A stretch of DNA of 64,000 nucleotides. Origin: JAOPZW01 sp963807305. Its GTDB lineage: Bacteria > Actinomycetota > Thermoleophilia > Solirubrobacterales > Solirubrobacteraceae. The stretch spans positions 133,131 through 197,130 of the forward strand of contig CAWEBN010000017.1 in NCBI GenBank assembly GCA_963807305.1. Reading direction: 5' to 3'. Below, in pieces: positions 8,541 through 17,396 of this stretch. The notes beneath the pieces were generated by a model. That model was not told the DNA's origin. It ran no database searches and was given only the letters and a program-made list of their open reading frames with translations. Position numbers and translations under genes: made by a program. The stretch's first letter is position 1. Every line of letters begins with the position of its first letter.

Positions 8541-8619
8541 CGGCTTTCTTGGGATAGGCTATTGTCCCGAAACCCGACTGGGTTTCTGCAGTTTCTCTTT
8601 GGACCGGAGGTTCTCTCTC
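8541..8619 (+). promoter_or_regulatory. Leader/promoter region of the sulfate importer
   Basis: This 79-base gap between the divergent ThyX-like and sulfate-binding protein genes holds an imperfect inverted repeat centred on GGCTA (about 8551-8569) and a short hairpin AAACCC-GACT-GGGTTT at about 8571-8586. GGACCGGAGG lies 9 nt before the GTG start. A sulfur-responsive repressor could act here, but no known motif is recognised. Confidence 0.35.
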
Positions 8620-9663
8620 GTGAAGACCCGCTTGCTCCTCGCCGTCCTCGCACTCGCCGCCCTGCCGGCGGCCGGCTGCGGCGGCGCCGACGACACCGCG
8701 GGAGGTGGAGGCTCGTCCACGACCGCATCGTCGGGCGGCGGCTCGACCAAGCTCGCGCTCGTCGCCTACTCGACGCCCCAGGTCGTCTACGACGAGGTCA
8801 TCCCTGGCTTCCGGAAGACCGCGGCGGGCAAGGGCGTGTCGTTCTCCGAGTCCTTCGGTGCCTCGGGTGACCAGAGCCGCGCCGTCGAGTCGGGCCTGAC
8901 GGCCGACGTCGTCGCGTTCTCGCTCGAGCCCGATATGACGCGGCTCGTCAAGGCGGGGCTGGTCGCCGACGACTGGGCGGCCAACGCGCACAAGGGGCTG
9001 GTCTCCAAGTCGGTCGTCTCGCTCATCGTGCGCAAGGGCAACCCCAAGGGCATCCACACATGGGACGACCTGCTCAAGCCCGGCATCAAGGTCCTGACCC
9101 CGAACCCGTTCACGTCGGGGGCGGCGAAGTGGAACATCATGGCCGCCTACGGGGCCAAGAGCGGCGGCGGCGAGGATCCGCAGAAGGGCCTCGCGTACCT
9201 GCGCGAGCTCATCACCAAGCACGTCACGGTGCAGGACAAGTCGGGCCGCGAGGCGCTGCAGGACTTCACGTCGGGCAACGGCGACGTCCTCATCTCCTAC
9301 GAGAACGAGGCCATCACGGCCCAGAAGAAGGGCCAGCCGGTCGACTACGTCATCCCGGACCAGACGATCCTCATCGAGAACCCGATCGCGGTCGTCTCGA
9401 AGTCCAAGCACCTCGCGCAGGCCAAGGCCTTCGTGGACTACGCGCTCTCGGCGCCGGCCCAGCAGAAGTTCGCCGACTGGGGCTATCGCCCGGTCGACGC
9501 CGCCGTGCTGCAGAAGAACGCCGCGAAGTTCCCGAATCCCAGCGGCCTGTTCACCATCCGCGACCTCGGCGGGTGGAGCAAGGTCAACGACGCGTTCTTC
9601 GATCCCGACAAGGGTTCGGTGGCCGCGATCGAGAACGACGCGGGGGTCTCCACTGCCAAGTGA
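8620..9663 (+). CDS. Sulfate ABC transporter substrate-binding lipoprotein
   Basis: 347 residues. A lipoprotein signal ends at AAGCGGADD (Cys about 20), followed by a Ser/Gly/Thr linker. The core has the sulfate/thiosulfate-binding family block ESFGASGDQSRAVESGLTAD, then VVAFSLEPDMTRLVKAGLV and NPFTSGAAKWN. It captures sulfate outside the membrane for CysTWA. It is the first gene of a four-gene operon. GTG start with GGAGG upstream. Sulfate versus thiosulfate cannot be told from the sequence. Confidence 0.9.
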   Translation: MKTRLLLAVLALAALPAAGCGGADDTAGGGGSSTTASSGGGSTKLALVAYSTPQVVYDEVIPGFRKTAAGKGVSFSESFGASGDQSRAVESGLTADVVAFSLEPDMTRLVKAGLVADDWAANAHKGLVSKSVVSLIVRKGNPKGIHTWDDLLKPGIKVLTPNPFTSGAAKWNIMAAYGAKSGGGEDPQKGLAYLRELITKHVTVQDKSGREALQDFTSGNGDVLISYENEAITAQKKGQPVDYVIPDQTILIENPIAVVSKSKHLAQAKAFVDYALSAPAQQKFADWGYRPVDAAVLQKNAAKFPNPSGLFTIRDLGGWSKVNDAFFDPDKGSVAAIENDAGVSTAK

Positions 9664-10489
9664 GGCACTCACCGCGCGTGGCGTTCGCCGCTCTCCTCGC
9701 GTAGCGGCGCGCGGCACGAGCGCGCTGGGACTGGGCGTCGCGACGCTGTGGCTGAGCATCGTCGTCCTCATCCCGCTGGCGGCGCTGCTCGCCCGCTCGA
9801 CCGACGGCGGCCTGGAGACCTTCTGGTCGGCCGTCACGAGCCGTCAGGCGGTGGCGGCGCTGAAGCTGTCGCTGTGGACGTCGCTGGTGGTCGCGGCCGT
9901 CAACGCCGTCGCGGGCACGGCGACGGCGTGGGTGCTCGTGCGCGACCGCTTCCGCGGCAAGGCGGCGCTGAACGCGCTCATCGACCTGCCCTTCGCGCTG
10001 CCCACGATCGTCGTCGGGATCATCCTGCTCGCCCTGGTGGGGCCCACGTCGCCGGTCGGCGTCCACGCCATCGCGACGACGTGGGCGATCCTGATGGCGC
10101 TGCTGTTCGTGACGCTGCCGTTCGTGGTGCGCTCGGTCCAGCCCGTCGTGCAGGAGCTCGACCGCGAGATGGAGGAGGCGGCGGCCTCGCTGGGCGCGTC
10201 CTCGACGACGACCTTCCGCCGCGTCGTCCTGCCCAACCTGGTGCCGGCCATCCTGTCGGGCGCGGCCATGAGCTTCGCGCGGGCGGTGGGCGAGTTCGGC
10301 TCGGTCGTGCTCGTGGCCGGCAACATCCCGTTCCACACCCAGCTGGCGTCGGTCTACATCTTCGGTCAGGTCGAGAGCGACGACCCGATCGGCGCGGCGG
10401 CGGTGTCCGTCGTGCTGCTCGGGATCTCGCTCCTGGTGCTGCTCACGATCGGCATCCTCGGACGGTGGGGGTCGCGCCATGAGCGCTGA
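9660..10489 (+). CDS. cysT: Sulfate ABC transporter permease CysT, apparent frameshift near the 5' end
   Basis: Membrane permease of the sulfate importer. The long reading frame covers most of the protein, including the EAA-loop region EEAAASLGASSTTTFRRVVLP and MSFARAVGEFGSVVLVAGNIP. It has no ATG/GTG/TTG before 9851, which would remove the first membrane helix (LGVATLWLSIVVLIPLAALL). A coupled GTG overlapping the previous stop (9660, GTGA) opens VRHSPRVAFAALLA in another frame that closes at 9702-9704. One missing base near 9690-9702 would join them. A sequencing indel or a rare CTG start are the alternatives. Confidence 0.78.
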
Positions 10490-11270
10490 CCGCCGCGGGC
10501 GCCTGGGGCTGCGCACGCTCGTGCTCGGCTACCTCACCGTGCTGCTGCTCGTGCCCGTCGGCCTCATCTTCTACCGGACGTTCGAGCACGGCCTCATGCC
10601 GGTGTGGGGGTCGATCACGACGCCGGCCGCCGTCCACGCCTTCTGGCTCACGCTCGAGATCGCGCTCATCGCGGTGCCGCTCAACACGATCTTCGGCGTG
10701 ATCGCCGCGCTGGCGCTCGTGCGTGGCCGCTTCCGCGGCAAGGCCTTCGTGGATGCCGTGATCCGCCTGCCCTTCGCGCTCTCGCCTGTGGTCATCGGCC
10801 TCGCGCTGCTGCTCGTCTACGGGCACGGCGGCTGGGTCTCGCTGCCCTTCCAGGTCATCTTCTCGCTCCCGGGGATGGTGCTCGCCACCGTCTTCGTGTC
10901 GCTGCCGTTCGTGGTGCTCGAGGTGGTGCCGGTGCTGCGCGAGGTCGGCGACGAGCAGGAGCAGGCGGCGGCCACGCTGGGCGCGACGCCGTGGCAGGCC
11001 TTCTGGCGCATCACCCTGCCGGCCATCCGCTGGGGCATCGCCTACGGCGTCGTGCTGACCACGGCCCGCGCGATCGGCGAGTTCGGGGCGGTCAGCATCG
11101 TCTCGGGCCGCATCGCCGGCCAGACCCAGACCCTCACCCTGCTCGTCGAGCAGCGCTTTCAGAACTTCGACCTCGCCGGGGCCTACGCCGCCTCGGCGCT
11201 GCTCGGGGTCATCGCCGTCGCGACGCTGCTGGCCATGACGATGCTCAAGCCGCGAAAGGACCAGGCATGA
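10479..11270 (+). CDS. cysW: Sulfate ABC transporter permease CysW
   Basis: 263 residues with about six membrane segments. It is the second permease of the sulfate importer. The EAA loop EQEQAAATLGATPWQAFWRI (contacts the ATPase) and ARAIGEFGAVSIVSGRIAGQT are typical of CysW. The start overlaps cysT by 11 nt and the stop overlaps cysA (ATGA), so all four genes are one transcript. Confidence 0.9.
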   Translation: MSADRRGRLGLRTLVLGYLTVLLLVPVGLIFYRTFEHGLMPVWGSITTPAAVHAFWLTLEIALIAVPLNTIFGVIAALALVRGRFRGKAFVDAVIRLPFALSPVVIGLALLLVYGHGGWVSLPFQVIFSLPGMVLATVFVSLPFVVLEVVPVLREVGDEQEQAAATLGATPWQAFWRITLPAIRWGIAYGVVLTTARAIGEFGAVSIVSGRIAGQTQTLTLLVEQRFQNFDLAGAYAASALLGVIAVATLLAMTMLKPRKDQA

Positions 11271-12226
11271 TCTCGGTGGACGGCGTGACCAAGGAATTCG
11301 GCGCGTTCCGCGCGCTCGACGACGTCTCGCTCGAGGTGCGCGACGGCTCGCTGACCGCGCTGCTCGGGCCCAGCGGCTCGGGCAAGTCGACGCTGCTGCG
11401 CGTGATCGCCGGGCTCGAGCTGCCCGATGCGGGGCGCGTGGTCATCGCCGGCGAGGACGCCACCGCCCTGCCCGCCCAGCGGCGCGGGATCGGCTTCGTC
11501 TTCCAGCACTACGCCGCGTTCAAGCACATGACGGTGCGCGAGAACGTCGCCTTCGGACTGCGCATCCGCAAGCGCCCGAAGGCCGAGGTCAGCGCCAAGG
11601 TCGAGGAGCTGCTGGGGATCGTCGGGCTCGGCGGCTACCAGTCGCGCTACCCGAGCCAGCTCAGCGGCGGCCAGCGCCAGCGCATGGCGCTCGCGCGCGC
11701 CCTCGCCATCGAGCCGCGCGTCCTGCTGCTCGACGAGCCGTTCGGGGCCCTCGACGCCAAGGTCCGCGCGGACCTGCGGGCGTGGCTGCGGCGGCTGCAC
11801 GACGAGGTGCACGTCACCACCGTCCTGGTCACCCACGACCAGGAGGAGGCGATGGACGTCGCCGACCGCATCGTCGTCCTCAACGAGGGACGCATCGAGC
11901 AGGAGGGGACCCCGCGCGAGCTCTACGAGCGGCCGGCCAACGGCTTCGTCATGTCCTTCCTGGGCCCGGTCGCCCGCCTCGGCGGGGCGCTCGTCCGCCC
12001 GCATGACCTGCGCGTGACCGCCGAGCCGCGCGACGGCGCCCTCGAAGCGATGGTCGACCGCGTCGTCCACCTCGGCTTCGAGGTCCGCGCCGAGCTCGAG
12101 CTCGCAGACGGCGCCCCGCTCGCGGTGCAGCTGACGCGCGACGACGCGGTGGCGCTGGAGCTCGCGCCCGGCGACATCGTGTGGGTGGGGCACACGGCGG
12201 CGCGGGCCGAGGCGGTCGCTGCGTAG
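11267..12226 (+). CDS. cysA: Sulfate ABC transporter ATP-binding protein CysA
   Basis: 319 residues. Walker A GPSGSGKST, Q-loop FVFQHYAAFKHM, signature LSGGQRQRMALARAL, Walker B VLLLDEPFGALD and the switch His in LVTHDQEEAMD are all intact. FVFQHYAAFKHMTV is typical of sulfate ATPases. The C-terminal TOBE-like domain (about 235-319) is complete. It energises sulfate uptake. The operon ends at a hairpin-rich junction. Confidence 0.92.
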   Translation: MISVDGVTKEFGAFRALDDVSLEVRDGSLTALLGPSGSGKSTLLRVIAGLELPDAGRVVIAGEDATALPAQRRGIGFVFQHYAAFKHMTVRENVAFGLRIRKRPKAEVSAKVEELLGIVGLGGYQSRYPSQLSGGQRQRMALARALAIEPRVLLLDEPFGALDAKVRADLRAWLRRLHDEVHVTTVLVTHDQEEAMDVADRIVVLNEGRIEQEGTPRELYERPANGFVMSFLGPVARLGGALVRPHDLRVTAEPRDGALEAMVDRVVHLGFEVRAELELADGAPLAVQLTRDDAVALELAPGDIVWVGHTAARAEAVAA

Positions 12227-12250
12227 CGCTCGCGGCATCGCGCAGCGCAA

Positions 12251-12472
12251 ACAGCGTCATCGAGGGGAAGGGAGTAACCGGGGCGCCGGCGGCGCCCCTG
12301 TCGCGTTGGCGCTGGTCCGGGCAACGAGAGGGGAGTTTGTCGGCCTATACCCGACAAAGTCCTCCCTCGTCGACGCGGCGCGCTCACGGTACCGCCGACG
12401 CCGCGACGCCGGGAACTCCTTCCCTCGGTGATGCCGTAAGCGTTCCGTAGCGCCCCACGCGTCAGCGGACGA
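12251..12472. repeat. Nested-hairpin element at a convergent gene junction (copy 2)
   Basis: Between cysA (+) and the ornithine-cyclodeaminase-like gene (-). Outer arms 12251-12275 and 12415-12437 pair with a few mismatches. Inside are a GC hairpin, 12280-12287 with 12291-12298, and a longer stem, 12328-12343 with 12351-12368, whose halves end in TTTGTCGG and CCGACAAA. The right arm CCCTCGGTGATGC is identical to copy 1 (528-540), and the spacing of the arms is almost the same. The last bases run into the 3' end of the cyclodeaminase gene (stop at 12462). Confidence 0.72.
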
Positions 12473-13298
12473 GCGCCGACGCCACCACCGCGTCCTCCCA
12501 GGCCATCCCGGTGCTCTTGAACAGCCGCGGCCCGGGCGGAACCGAAGCGCGCCCGCAGACGACGTCCGACAGGGTCACGAGCTCCTCTTCCGCCAGCGCC
12601 CCGGCCCCGATGGCCGCGATGACGTCGCCCGCCTCGCGCAGCGCGGATGTGCGCGACTCGACGACCACCATCGCCCGGGCGGCGAGCGCGTCGTCGACCT
12701 CGCGCGCGTCCGGCTCGTGGGAGCCTATGGCCACGACGGTCGCGTGATCGGCCACGAGCGAGCCGTCGAACAGCGGCTCGCGCGCGGTGGTGGCGCAGCA
12801 GACGATGTCCGCGGCGGCGACCAGGGCGTCGACGCCGTCGGCGTCGCGGCCGACCATGTCGACGTTCTCGATCGGGCGCACGGCGCGGATCGCCTCGACG
12901 TGGCCGTGCGCCTGCGGGCCGCGGCCGAAGACGAGCAGACGGCGCGCGTCGGGCGCGGCGAGCGCGCGCACGGCGAGCGCGGACACCGCGGGTGTGCGCA
13001 CGTTGGTGAGCGCGATGCCGTCGACCAGCGCGACGGGCGCGAGCGTGGCGGCGTCGAAGACCACGCAGACGCCCTGGATGCGCGGCTCGCCGCCGACGGT
13101 CACGAGCTTGACCACCGCGTGGGCCGCGGTCGCGGACGGCATGACGAGCAACTCGCCGCCACCGACCGCGAGTGCGCTCCGCGGCGGGTCGGCCTCCGGG
13201 TCGAGCCCGGCCAGCAGCGCGGCCTCGAGCGCGTCGATCGCGGCCGTCGGGCCCAGGCGCGTGGCGACGTCGGCCGCGGCGAGGAAGGGCAGGGTCAT
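12462..13298 (-). CDS. Ornithine cyclodeaminase / mu-crystallin family protein
   Basis: 278 residues, slightly short for the family (about 310-350). The family comprises ornithine cyclodeaminase, alanine dehydrogenase and delta1-pyrroline-2-carboxylate reductase. The Rossmann region RRLLVFGRGPQAHGHVEAI and the ligand segment NVRTPAVSALAVRAL are visible. The gene is coupled (ATGA) to a proline racemase-family gene; this pairing is known from hydroxyproline pathways where the reductase turns pyrroline-2-carboxylate into L-proline. That role is likelier here than ornithine deamination, but is inferred. Confidence 0.75.
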   Translation of the reverse strand: MTLPFLAAADVATRLGPTAAIDALEAALLAGLDPEADPPRSALAVGGGELLVMPSATAAHAVVKLVTVGGEPRIQGVCVVFDAATLAPVALVDGIALTNVRTPAVSALAVRALAAPDARRLLVFGRGPQAHGHVEAIRAVRPIENVDMVGRDADGVDALVAAADIVCCATTAREPLFDGSLVADHATVVAIGSHEPDAREVDDALAARAMVVVESRTSALREAGDVIAAIGAGALAEEELVTLSDVVCGRASVPPGPRLFKSTGMAWEDAVVASALVR

Positions 13299-14284
13299 CG
13301 CAGGACGAAGCCGGTGCCCAGTGGGTCGCGCGGGTCGAGGACGAAGCGGTGCTCGCCGGTGCGGTAGGCCATCCCCTCGACCTCGGTCAGGACGCCGTCG
13401 GCCACCGACCCGACCACGCGCCCGGCGAACGTCGAGCCGACGATCGAGTCGTGTCGCAGGACGTCGCCGTCGCCGAGCAGGCCGTCGGCGGCCAGCAGCG
13501 CGCAGCGCGCCGACGTCCCCGATCCGCAGGGCGAGCGATCGACCTCGCCGTCGGCGAAGATCGTCACGTTGCGCTGGTGCAGGGGGCCGACGTCCTCGTA
13601 GAGGATCGTGCCGTAGATGCCCGACAGCCGCTCGTCCTCGGGGTGGCGCGCGACCTCGGTGCCCTCGAGTGCCTGCTTGACCGCGCGGCCGGCGGCGATG
13701 AGCGCGGACAGGTCGCCGGGGACGACGCGCAGGCCCAGTCGCGAGGCGGGGACCGAGGCGTAGATCGCGCCACCGTACGACACGTCGACCGCCACGCCCG
13801 CGGCCTGCACGTCGCGCGCGACGACGAACGAGGGCACGTTGCGAAAGGCGACCGACTCGACGGTCCCGGCGCGCATCCGCACGCGTGCCACGACACGACC
13901 GGAGGGCACGTCGATGGTCACGTCGACCTCGCCGTCGCGCGGCGCGGGCACCGTGCCCGTCTCGACGGCCCACACGCCGAGCGCGATCGTCCCGTGCCCG
14001 CACGCGGTCGAGTAGCCGTCCTTGTGCCAGAAGAGGACGCCGAGATCGGCGCCGTCGTCGTCGGGCGCCACCAGGAAGCAGCCGTACATGTCGGCGTGTC
14101 CTCGAGGCTCGTGGCACAGCAGTCGGCGGACCGTCTCGACCGCCTCGGACGCGCTCGCGTGCTCGCGGCGCTCGCGGACGCCGGCCCCGGGGATCGGCGG
14201 GACTCCCGCGGTAACGATCCGGAACGGCTCGCCGCCCGTGTGGTAGTCCGTCGCGGCGATCTCGGCCGCTAGCGGGTCACCCAC
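13295..14284 (-). CDS. Proline racemase-family protein (hydroxyproline epimerase or dehydratase type)
   Basis: 329 residues. DYHTGGEPFRIV near the N-terminus is the family signature. Both acid/base cysteines are present, in STACGHGTIAL and DRSPCGSGTSARC. Family knowledge: two cysteines favour racemase/4-hydroxyproline 2-epimerase chemistry, while Cys/Thr pairs are typical of trans-3-hydroxyproline dehydratases. The following ornithine-cyclodeaminase-family gene would suit either. The start overlaps the Rrf2 gene by 16 nt; a later start is possible but would cut into the conserved N-terminus. Confidence 0.8.
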   Translation of the reverse strand: MGDPLAAEIAATDYHTGGEPFRIVTAGVPPIPGAGVRERREHASASEAVETVRRLLCHEPRGHADMYGCFLVAPDDDGADLGVLFWHKDGYSTACGHGTIALGVWAVETGTVPAPRDGEVDVTIDVPSGRVVARVRMRAGTVESVAFRNVPSFVVARDVQAAGVAVDVSYGGAIYASVPASRLGLRVVPGDLSALIAAGRAVKQALEGTEVARHPEDERLSGIYGTILYEDVGPLHQRNVTIFADGEVDRSPCGSGTSARCALLAADGLLGDGDVLRHDSIVGSTFAGRVVGSVADGVLTEVEGMAYRTGEHRFVLDPRDPLGTGFVLR

Positions 14285-14724
14285 GCCTCGGGGTCCTCGG
14301 CCAGCTTGGCCACGCGCGCGGGCAGGCGGCCGGTCGCGACGTCGGCGAGGGTGACGCGCTCGACGACGCTGCGCAGGCTGGCGCGGACGGCGATCCAGAC
14401 CTGCTGCAGCGGCTCCGCCGCGCCCTGGTAGTCGACCTCCTCGGGCGGGCCGCCGCGCACCGAGGCCAGCGGCCCCTCGACGGCGCGGATGACATCGGCC
14501 ACCGTGATGTCGCCCGCGGGCCGGCCCAGCCAGTAGCCGCCGTCCGCGCCGCGCTGGCTGCGCACGAGGCCGGCGTGGCGCAGATCGCCGAGGATGTTCT
14601 CGAGGAACTTCAGCGGGATCGACTGCGCCTGCGCGATCGCCTCGCCCTTCGTGGGCCCCTCACCCGCCGCTGCGAGCACGACGGCGGCGCGCACCGCATA
14701 GTCGGCCCGGGCGGAGATGCGCAT
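14269..14724 (-). CDS. Rrf2-family transcriptional regulator
   Basis: 151 residues. MRISARADYAVRAAVVLA and the winged helix IPLKFLENILGDLRHAGLVRSQRGADGGYWL are the classic Rrf2 domain. It has no cysteines, so it is not an iron-sulfur regulator like IscR or NsrR and must sense something else. It heads the operon with the racemase and cyclodeaminase genes and probably controls it. A CymR-like role for the nearby sulfate importer is an alternative. Confidence 0.85.
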   Translation of the reverse strand: MRISARADYAVRAAVVLAAAGEGPTKGEAIAQAQSIPLKFLENILGDLRHAGLVRSQRGADGGYWLGRPAGDITVADVIRAVEGPLASVRGGPPEEVDYQGAAEPLQQVWIAVRASLRSVVERVTLADVATGRLPARVAKLAEDPEAWVTR

Positions 14725-14748
14725 GCGCGCATCCTGCCATGCCGGGCC

Positions 14749-15822
14749 CTAGCGGGCGCGGATGGTCGACGTCGAGCAGGGGGCCTTCTGGCCGCGGACC
14801 ATGACCTTCAGACGCCCGGCCGTGCGCGCGCGCACGGAGATCTTCGTCTTGCCCTTGCGGTCGGTGCGCGGGGCCGTCGCGGTGGCGCCCTTGCCGCGGA
14901 CCATGACGCGCACGCCGGCGACGCGCTGCCCGTTACGGCGCACCGTCGCGCCCAGCTTCGTCCTGCGGCGCAGGGGGATCGTGCTGCGGCTGAGGCTCAC
15001 CCGCAGGCAGCCGTTGGGCTGGCTCTTGGTGGCACCGGGCGTCGCGCCGCCGGTGCCTCCGCCGAGCGCGATGTGGGTCGGGGTGTCGTCGACCGGCTGG
15101 ATGACGGGGCCCGTGGTCGCCACCGGCGGGCGGTCGTCCCAGACCGCGACATCGTCGATCGCGCCGCTGAAGCCGAGGTCGCACGAGCCGCGATAGGTGC
15201 CGATGTACAGGCCGGGACTGTCGTGGGTGTACGAGATGGCCGCGGTCGTGGGCGTTCCCGCGCCGACCTGCGAGCCGTCGATCCATAGCCGCACGCGGTC
15301 CCCGTCGTAGGAGCCGATGACGTGGTGCCAGGCGCCGTCCCAGACCGTCGCGGCCGGGACCTCGGGCGAGACCGTGTACTCCGCCGCGCTGGAGACATAG
15401 AACGCCATGCCCCCGCTCCACGCGGAGTAGAGGCCGTACGAACTGCGATTGCACTCGAGGGAGCCGTTGGAGAGCACGTAACGCCACTGCCCGGGCGAGC
15501 CCGAGCGCAGCACCCACGCGTCGATCGCGAGCCGTCGGGGCTCGAGCAGTCCGGTGTTGGCGATCGAGACGTACGATGAGCCGTTGAAGTTCAGGGCGCC
15601 GCCGCCGGCGTGACCCGGGATCCATCCGGGATCGGCAGCGTCGGGATCGGGTGCCGCGCCGAGCGTGCCGGTGTTGGCGTGGCCGGTCGCGTCGGCGGCG
15701 ACCTGGCCGGTCCCCTCGTCGAGGTTCCACTGCGCGAGCACTGCCGGGTCAGCTGACGCCGATGCCGTGCACCACCCGAGGACGGTCACGACGGCTCCCA
15801 ACAGAATGAATTTCCTGCGCAT
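14749..15822 (-). CDS. Secreted LamG/concanavalin-like domain protein
   Basis: 357 residues. A Sec signal peptide ends near ASASADP (about residue 25). Residues about 30-230 form a LamG/laminin-type jelly roll (VLAQWNLDEGTGQ, NFNGSSYVSIANTG, WHHVIGSYDGDRVRLWIDG, IDDVAVWDD). A Gly/Thr/Pro linker follows, then a basic beta domain (about 270-357, RVSLSRSTIPLRRRTKLGATV) resembling Ig-like repeats of surface proteins. It probably binds carbohydrate or wall polymer outside the cell. There is no sorting signal. An unusually folded leader lies upstream. Confidence 0.72.
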   Translation of the reverse strand: MRRKFILLGAVVTVLGWCTASASADPAVLAQWNLDEGTGQVAADATGHANTGTLGAAPDPDAADPGWIPGHAGGGALNFNGSSYVSIANTGLLEPRRLAIDAWVLRSGSPGQWRYVLSNGSLECNRSSYGLYSAWSGGMAFYVSSAAEYTVSPEVPAATVWDGAWHHVIGSYDGDRVRLWIDGSQVGAGTPTTAAISYTHDSPGLYIGTYRGSCDLGFSGAIDDVAVWDDRPPVATTGPVIQPVDDTPTHIALGGGTGGATPGATKSQPNGCLRVSLSRSTIPLRRRTKLGATVRRNGQRVAGVRVMVRGKGATATAPRTDRKGKTKISVRARTAGRLKVMVRGQKAPCSTSTIRAR

Positions 15823-15832
15823 TCACTTGAAG

Positions 15833-15948
15833 CTAGCCCACCCGTGCGGGTGGGGCCTCCCCGTTGGGCTAGGTCGGGTGGGGTGTTTTTCGCACAGTAT
15901 TCGGTGGCCTGACGGACATAATCCCGCACCTTGCGGGAGTTACTCCCG
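15833..15948 (-). promoter_or_regulatory. Structured leader upstream of the LamG gene, with alternative hairpins
   Basis: The 143 bases before the LamG start hold competing stems. CCCACCC/GGGTGGG (15837-15843 with 15848-15854) and CTAGCCCA/TGGGCTAG (15833-15840 with 15865-15872) share 15837-15840 and cannot form together. Farther upstream CCCGCA/TGCGGG (15923-15928 with 15932-15937) overlaps the GGGAG/CTCCC stem at about 15935-15947. This is the layout of an attenuator or riboswitch, but no known class is recognised. The upstream pair could also terminate the gene before it. Confidence 0.4.
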
Positions 15949-15965
15949 GCATCTTCGGCCCGCGG

Positions 15966-16175
15966 CTAGCCGGCCTTCGGGTTGCCGGTCGCCTGCTCGG
16001 GGCCGCCCTCGTCATCGTGCGAGGTGTCCGGCGCGTCTGGCGAGGACCGGCTGTCGCCCGCCTCGGCGGAGCCGGGGCCCGCATCCGGGTGCGGGCCCTC
16101 CTCGGCGTTCTGCTCGCTGACGCCGGTCCGGCGCGGGTCTTCGGTGGGGACGGGGTCGTCGCGTTCTTCGGCCAT
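15966..16175 (-). CDS. Small acidic, disordered protein
   Basis: 69 residues, rich in Asp, Glu, Pro, Gly and Ser, with no hydrophobic core, so probably disordered. It contains PTEDPRRTGVSEQNAEEGPH. It lies 36 nt downstream of dinB on the same strand and may share its transcript. I do not recognise a function. The low-complexity composition makes it less certain than its neighbours. Confidence 0.5.
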   Translation of the reverse strand: MAEERDDPVPTEDPRRTGVSEQNAEEGPHPDAGPGSAEAGDSRSSPDAPDTSHDDEGGPEQATGNPKAG

Positions 16176-16211
16176 GCCGATGGCCTACCCGGCCACGATG
16201 GATCGGGAGCC

Positions 16212-17396
16212 TCAGTCTGGCAGCAGCGGCACCTGCTGACCCTGATCGCGCCCGAGCAGCACCGCCCGGGTGATGGCCGTCACGCCGAAGCGGTCGCGCA
16301 CGCTGTCGAGCGCCTCGTCGATCGCGTGCCGGCGCTCGAAGGCGAAGACGAGCTGGACGTCGGCGGCCTCCTCGAGGTTGGTGAGGGCGATGCCCAGCAG
16401 CGTCAGGCCCTGGCGCTCGATCGTCGGCGCGGCCGCCGCGAGCAGGGCTCGCGCCGTGGCGAGGATGGGCTCGGTCTGCTGGGTGGCGTGGGGGAGGGTG
16501 TGCGACCGGGTCGCGCGCGTGAAGTCGTGGAAGCGCAGGCGCAGCACCACGGTCCGGCACACGCGCTGGGCGGCGCGCAGCCGGCGTGCGATGCGGTCGA
16601 CGATCCCGACCAGGACGGCATCGAGCTCCTCGGGCGAACGCCGCCGGCGCCCGAGCGCGTGCTGCGTGCCCATGGAGCGCCGGCGGACGCCGACCCTGAC
16701 AGGCCTCGGATCGCGGTTGCGGGCCAGCGCGTGGAGCTTGCGCCCTGCGGCTCGGCCGACGAGTGCGACGAGCGCCGGCTCGGCCAGCCCGGCGACCTCG
16801 CCGACGCTCGTGATCCCCTGGTCGCGTAGCTTGGCCGACGTGACGGGCCCCACGCCCCACAGGCGCTCGACAGGCAGCAGGTGCAGGAAGGCGAGCTCGC
16901 CCGCGGGCGGCACCACCAGCAGGCCGTCGGGCTTGGCCACCCCGCTGGCCACCTTGGCCAGGAACTTCGTGCGCGCCACGCCGACCGTGATGGGCAGGCC
17001 GACACGCTCGAGGACCCGGCGCCGTAGCCGGATGGCGATGTCCATCGGCGGCCCCGCGATCCGCTGGAGCCCGCGCACGTCGAGGAAGGCCTCGTCGATC
17101 GAGAGGCCCTCCACCAGCGGAGAGGTGTCCGCGAAGATCTCGAACACCGCCCTGCTCGCCTCCGAGTAGGCCGACATCCGCGGCGAGACCACGACCGCCT
17201 GCGGGCACAGCCGTCGCGCCACTGCGCCGCCCATCGCCGTGCGCACGCCGCGGCGCTTGGCCTCGTAGCTCGCCGCGAGGACGACGCCGCCGCCGACGAT
17301 GACCGGTCGGCCGCGCAGCCGCGGGTCGTCGCGCTGCTCGACCGAGGCATAGAACGAGTCGAGGTCCGCGTGCAGGATGGTGACGTCACTCGACAC
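16212..17396 (-). CDS. dinB: DNA polymerase IV (Y-family translesion polymerase)
   Basis: 394 residues. Catalytic carboxylates lie in HADLDSFYASVEQ (residues 9-21) and LSIDEAFLDV (about 98-107). The helix-hairpin-helix LWGVGPVTSAKLRDQGI and the little-finger domain follow. There is no clear beta-clamp QLxLF motif; the C-terminus ends DQGQQVPLLPD. It copies past damaged bases during the SOS response. The GTG start has no ribosome site and is overlapped by a perfect LexA box, so the message may be leaderless. Confidence 0.9.
   Translation of the reverse strand: MSSDVTILHADLDSFYASVEQRDDPRLRGRPVIVGGGVVLAASYEAKRRGVRTAMGGAVARRLCPQAVVVSPRMSAYSEASRAVFEIFADTSPLVEGLSIDEAFLDVRGLQRIAGPPMDIAIRLRRRVLERVGLPITVGVARTKFLAKVASGVAKPDGLLVVPPAGELAFLHLLPVERLWGVGPVTSAKLRDQGITSVGEVAGLAEPALVALVGRAAGRKLHALARNRDPRPVRVGVRRRSMGTQHALGRRRRSPEELDAVLVGIVDRIARRLRAAQRVCRTVVLRLRFHDFTRATRSHTLPHATQQTEPILATARALLAAAAPTIERQGLTLLGIALTNLEEAADVQLVFAFERRHAIDEALDSVRDRFGVTAITRAVLLGRDQGQQVPLLPD

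Noticed and set aside
9851..10489. Short CysT starting at the GTG at 9851
   Set aside because: This would remove the first membrane helix and leave a 190-base gap in an operon whose other junctions overlap; a 5' frameshift is more likely.
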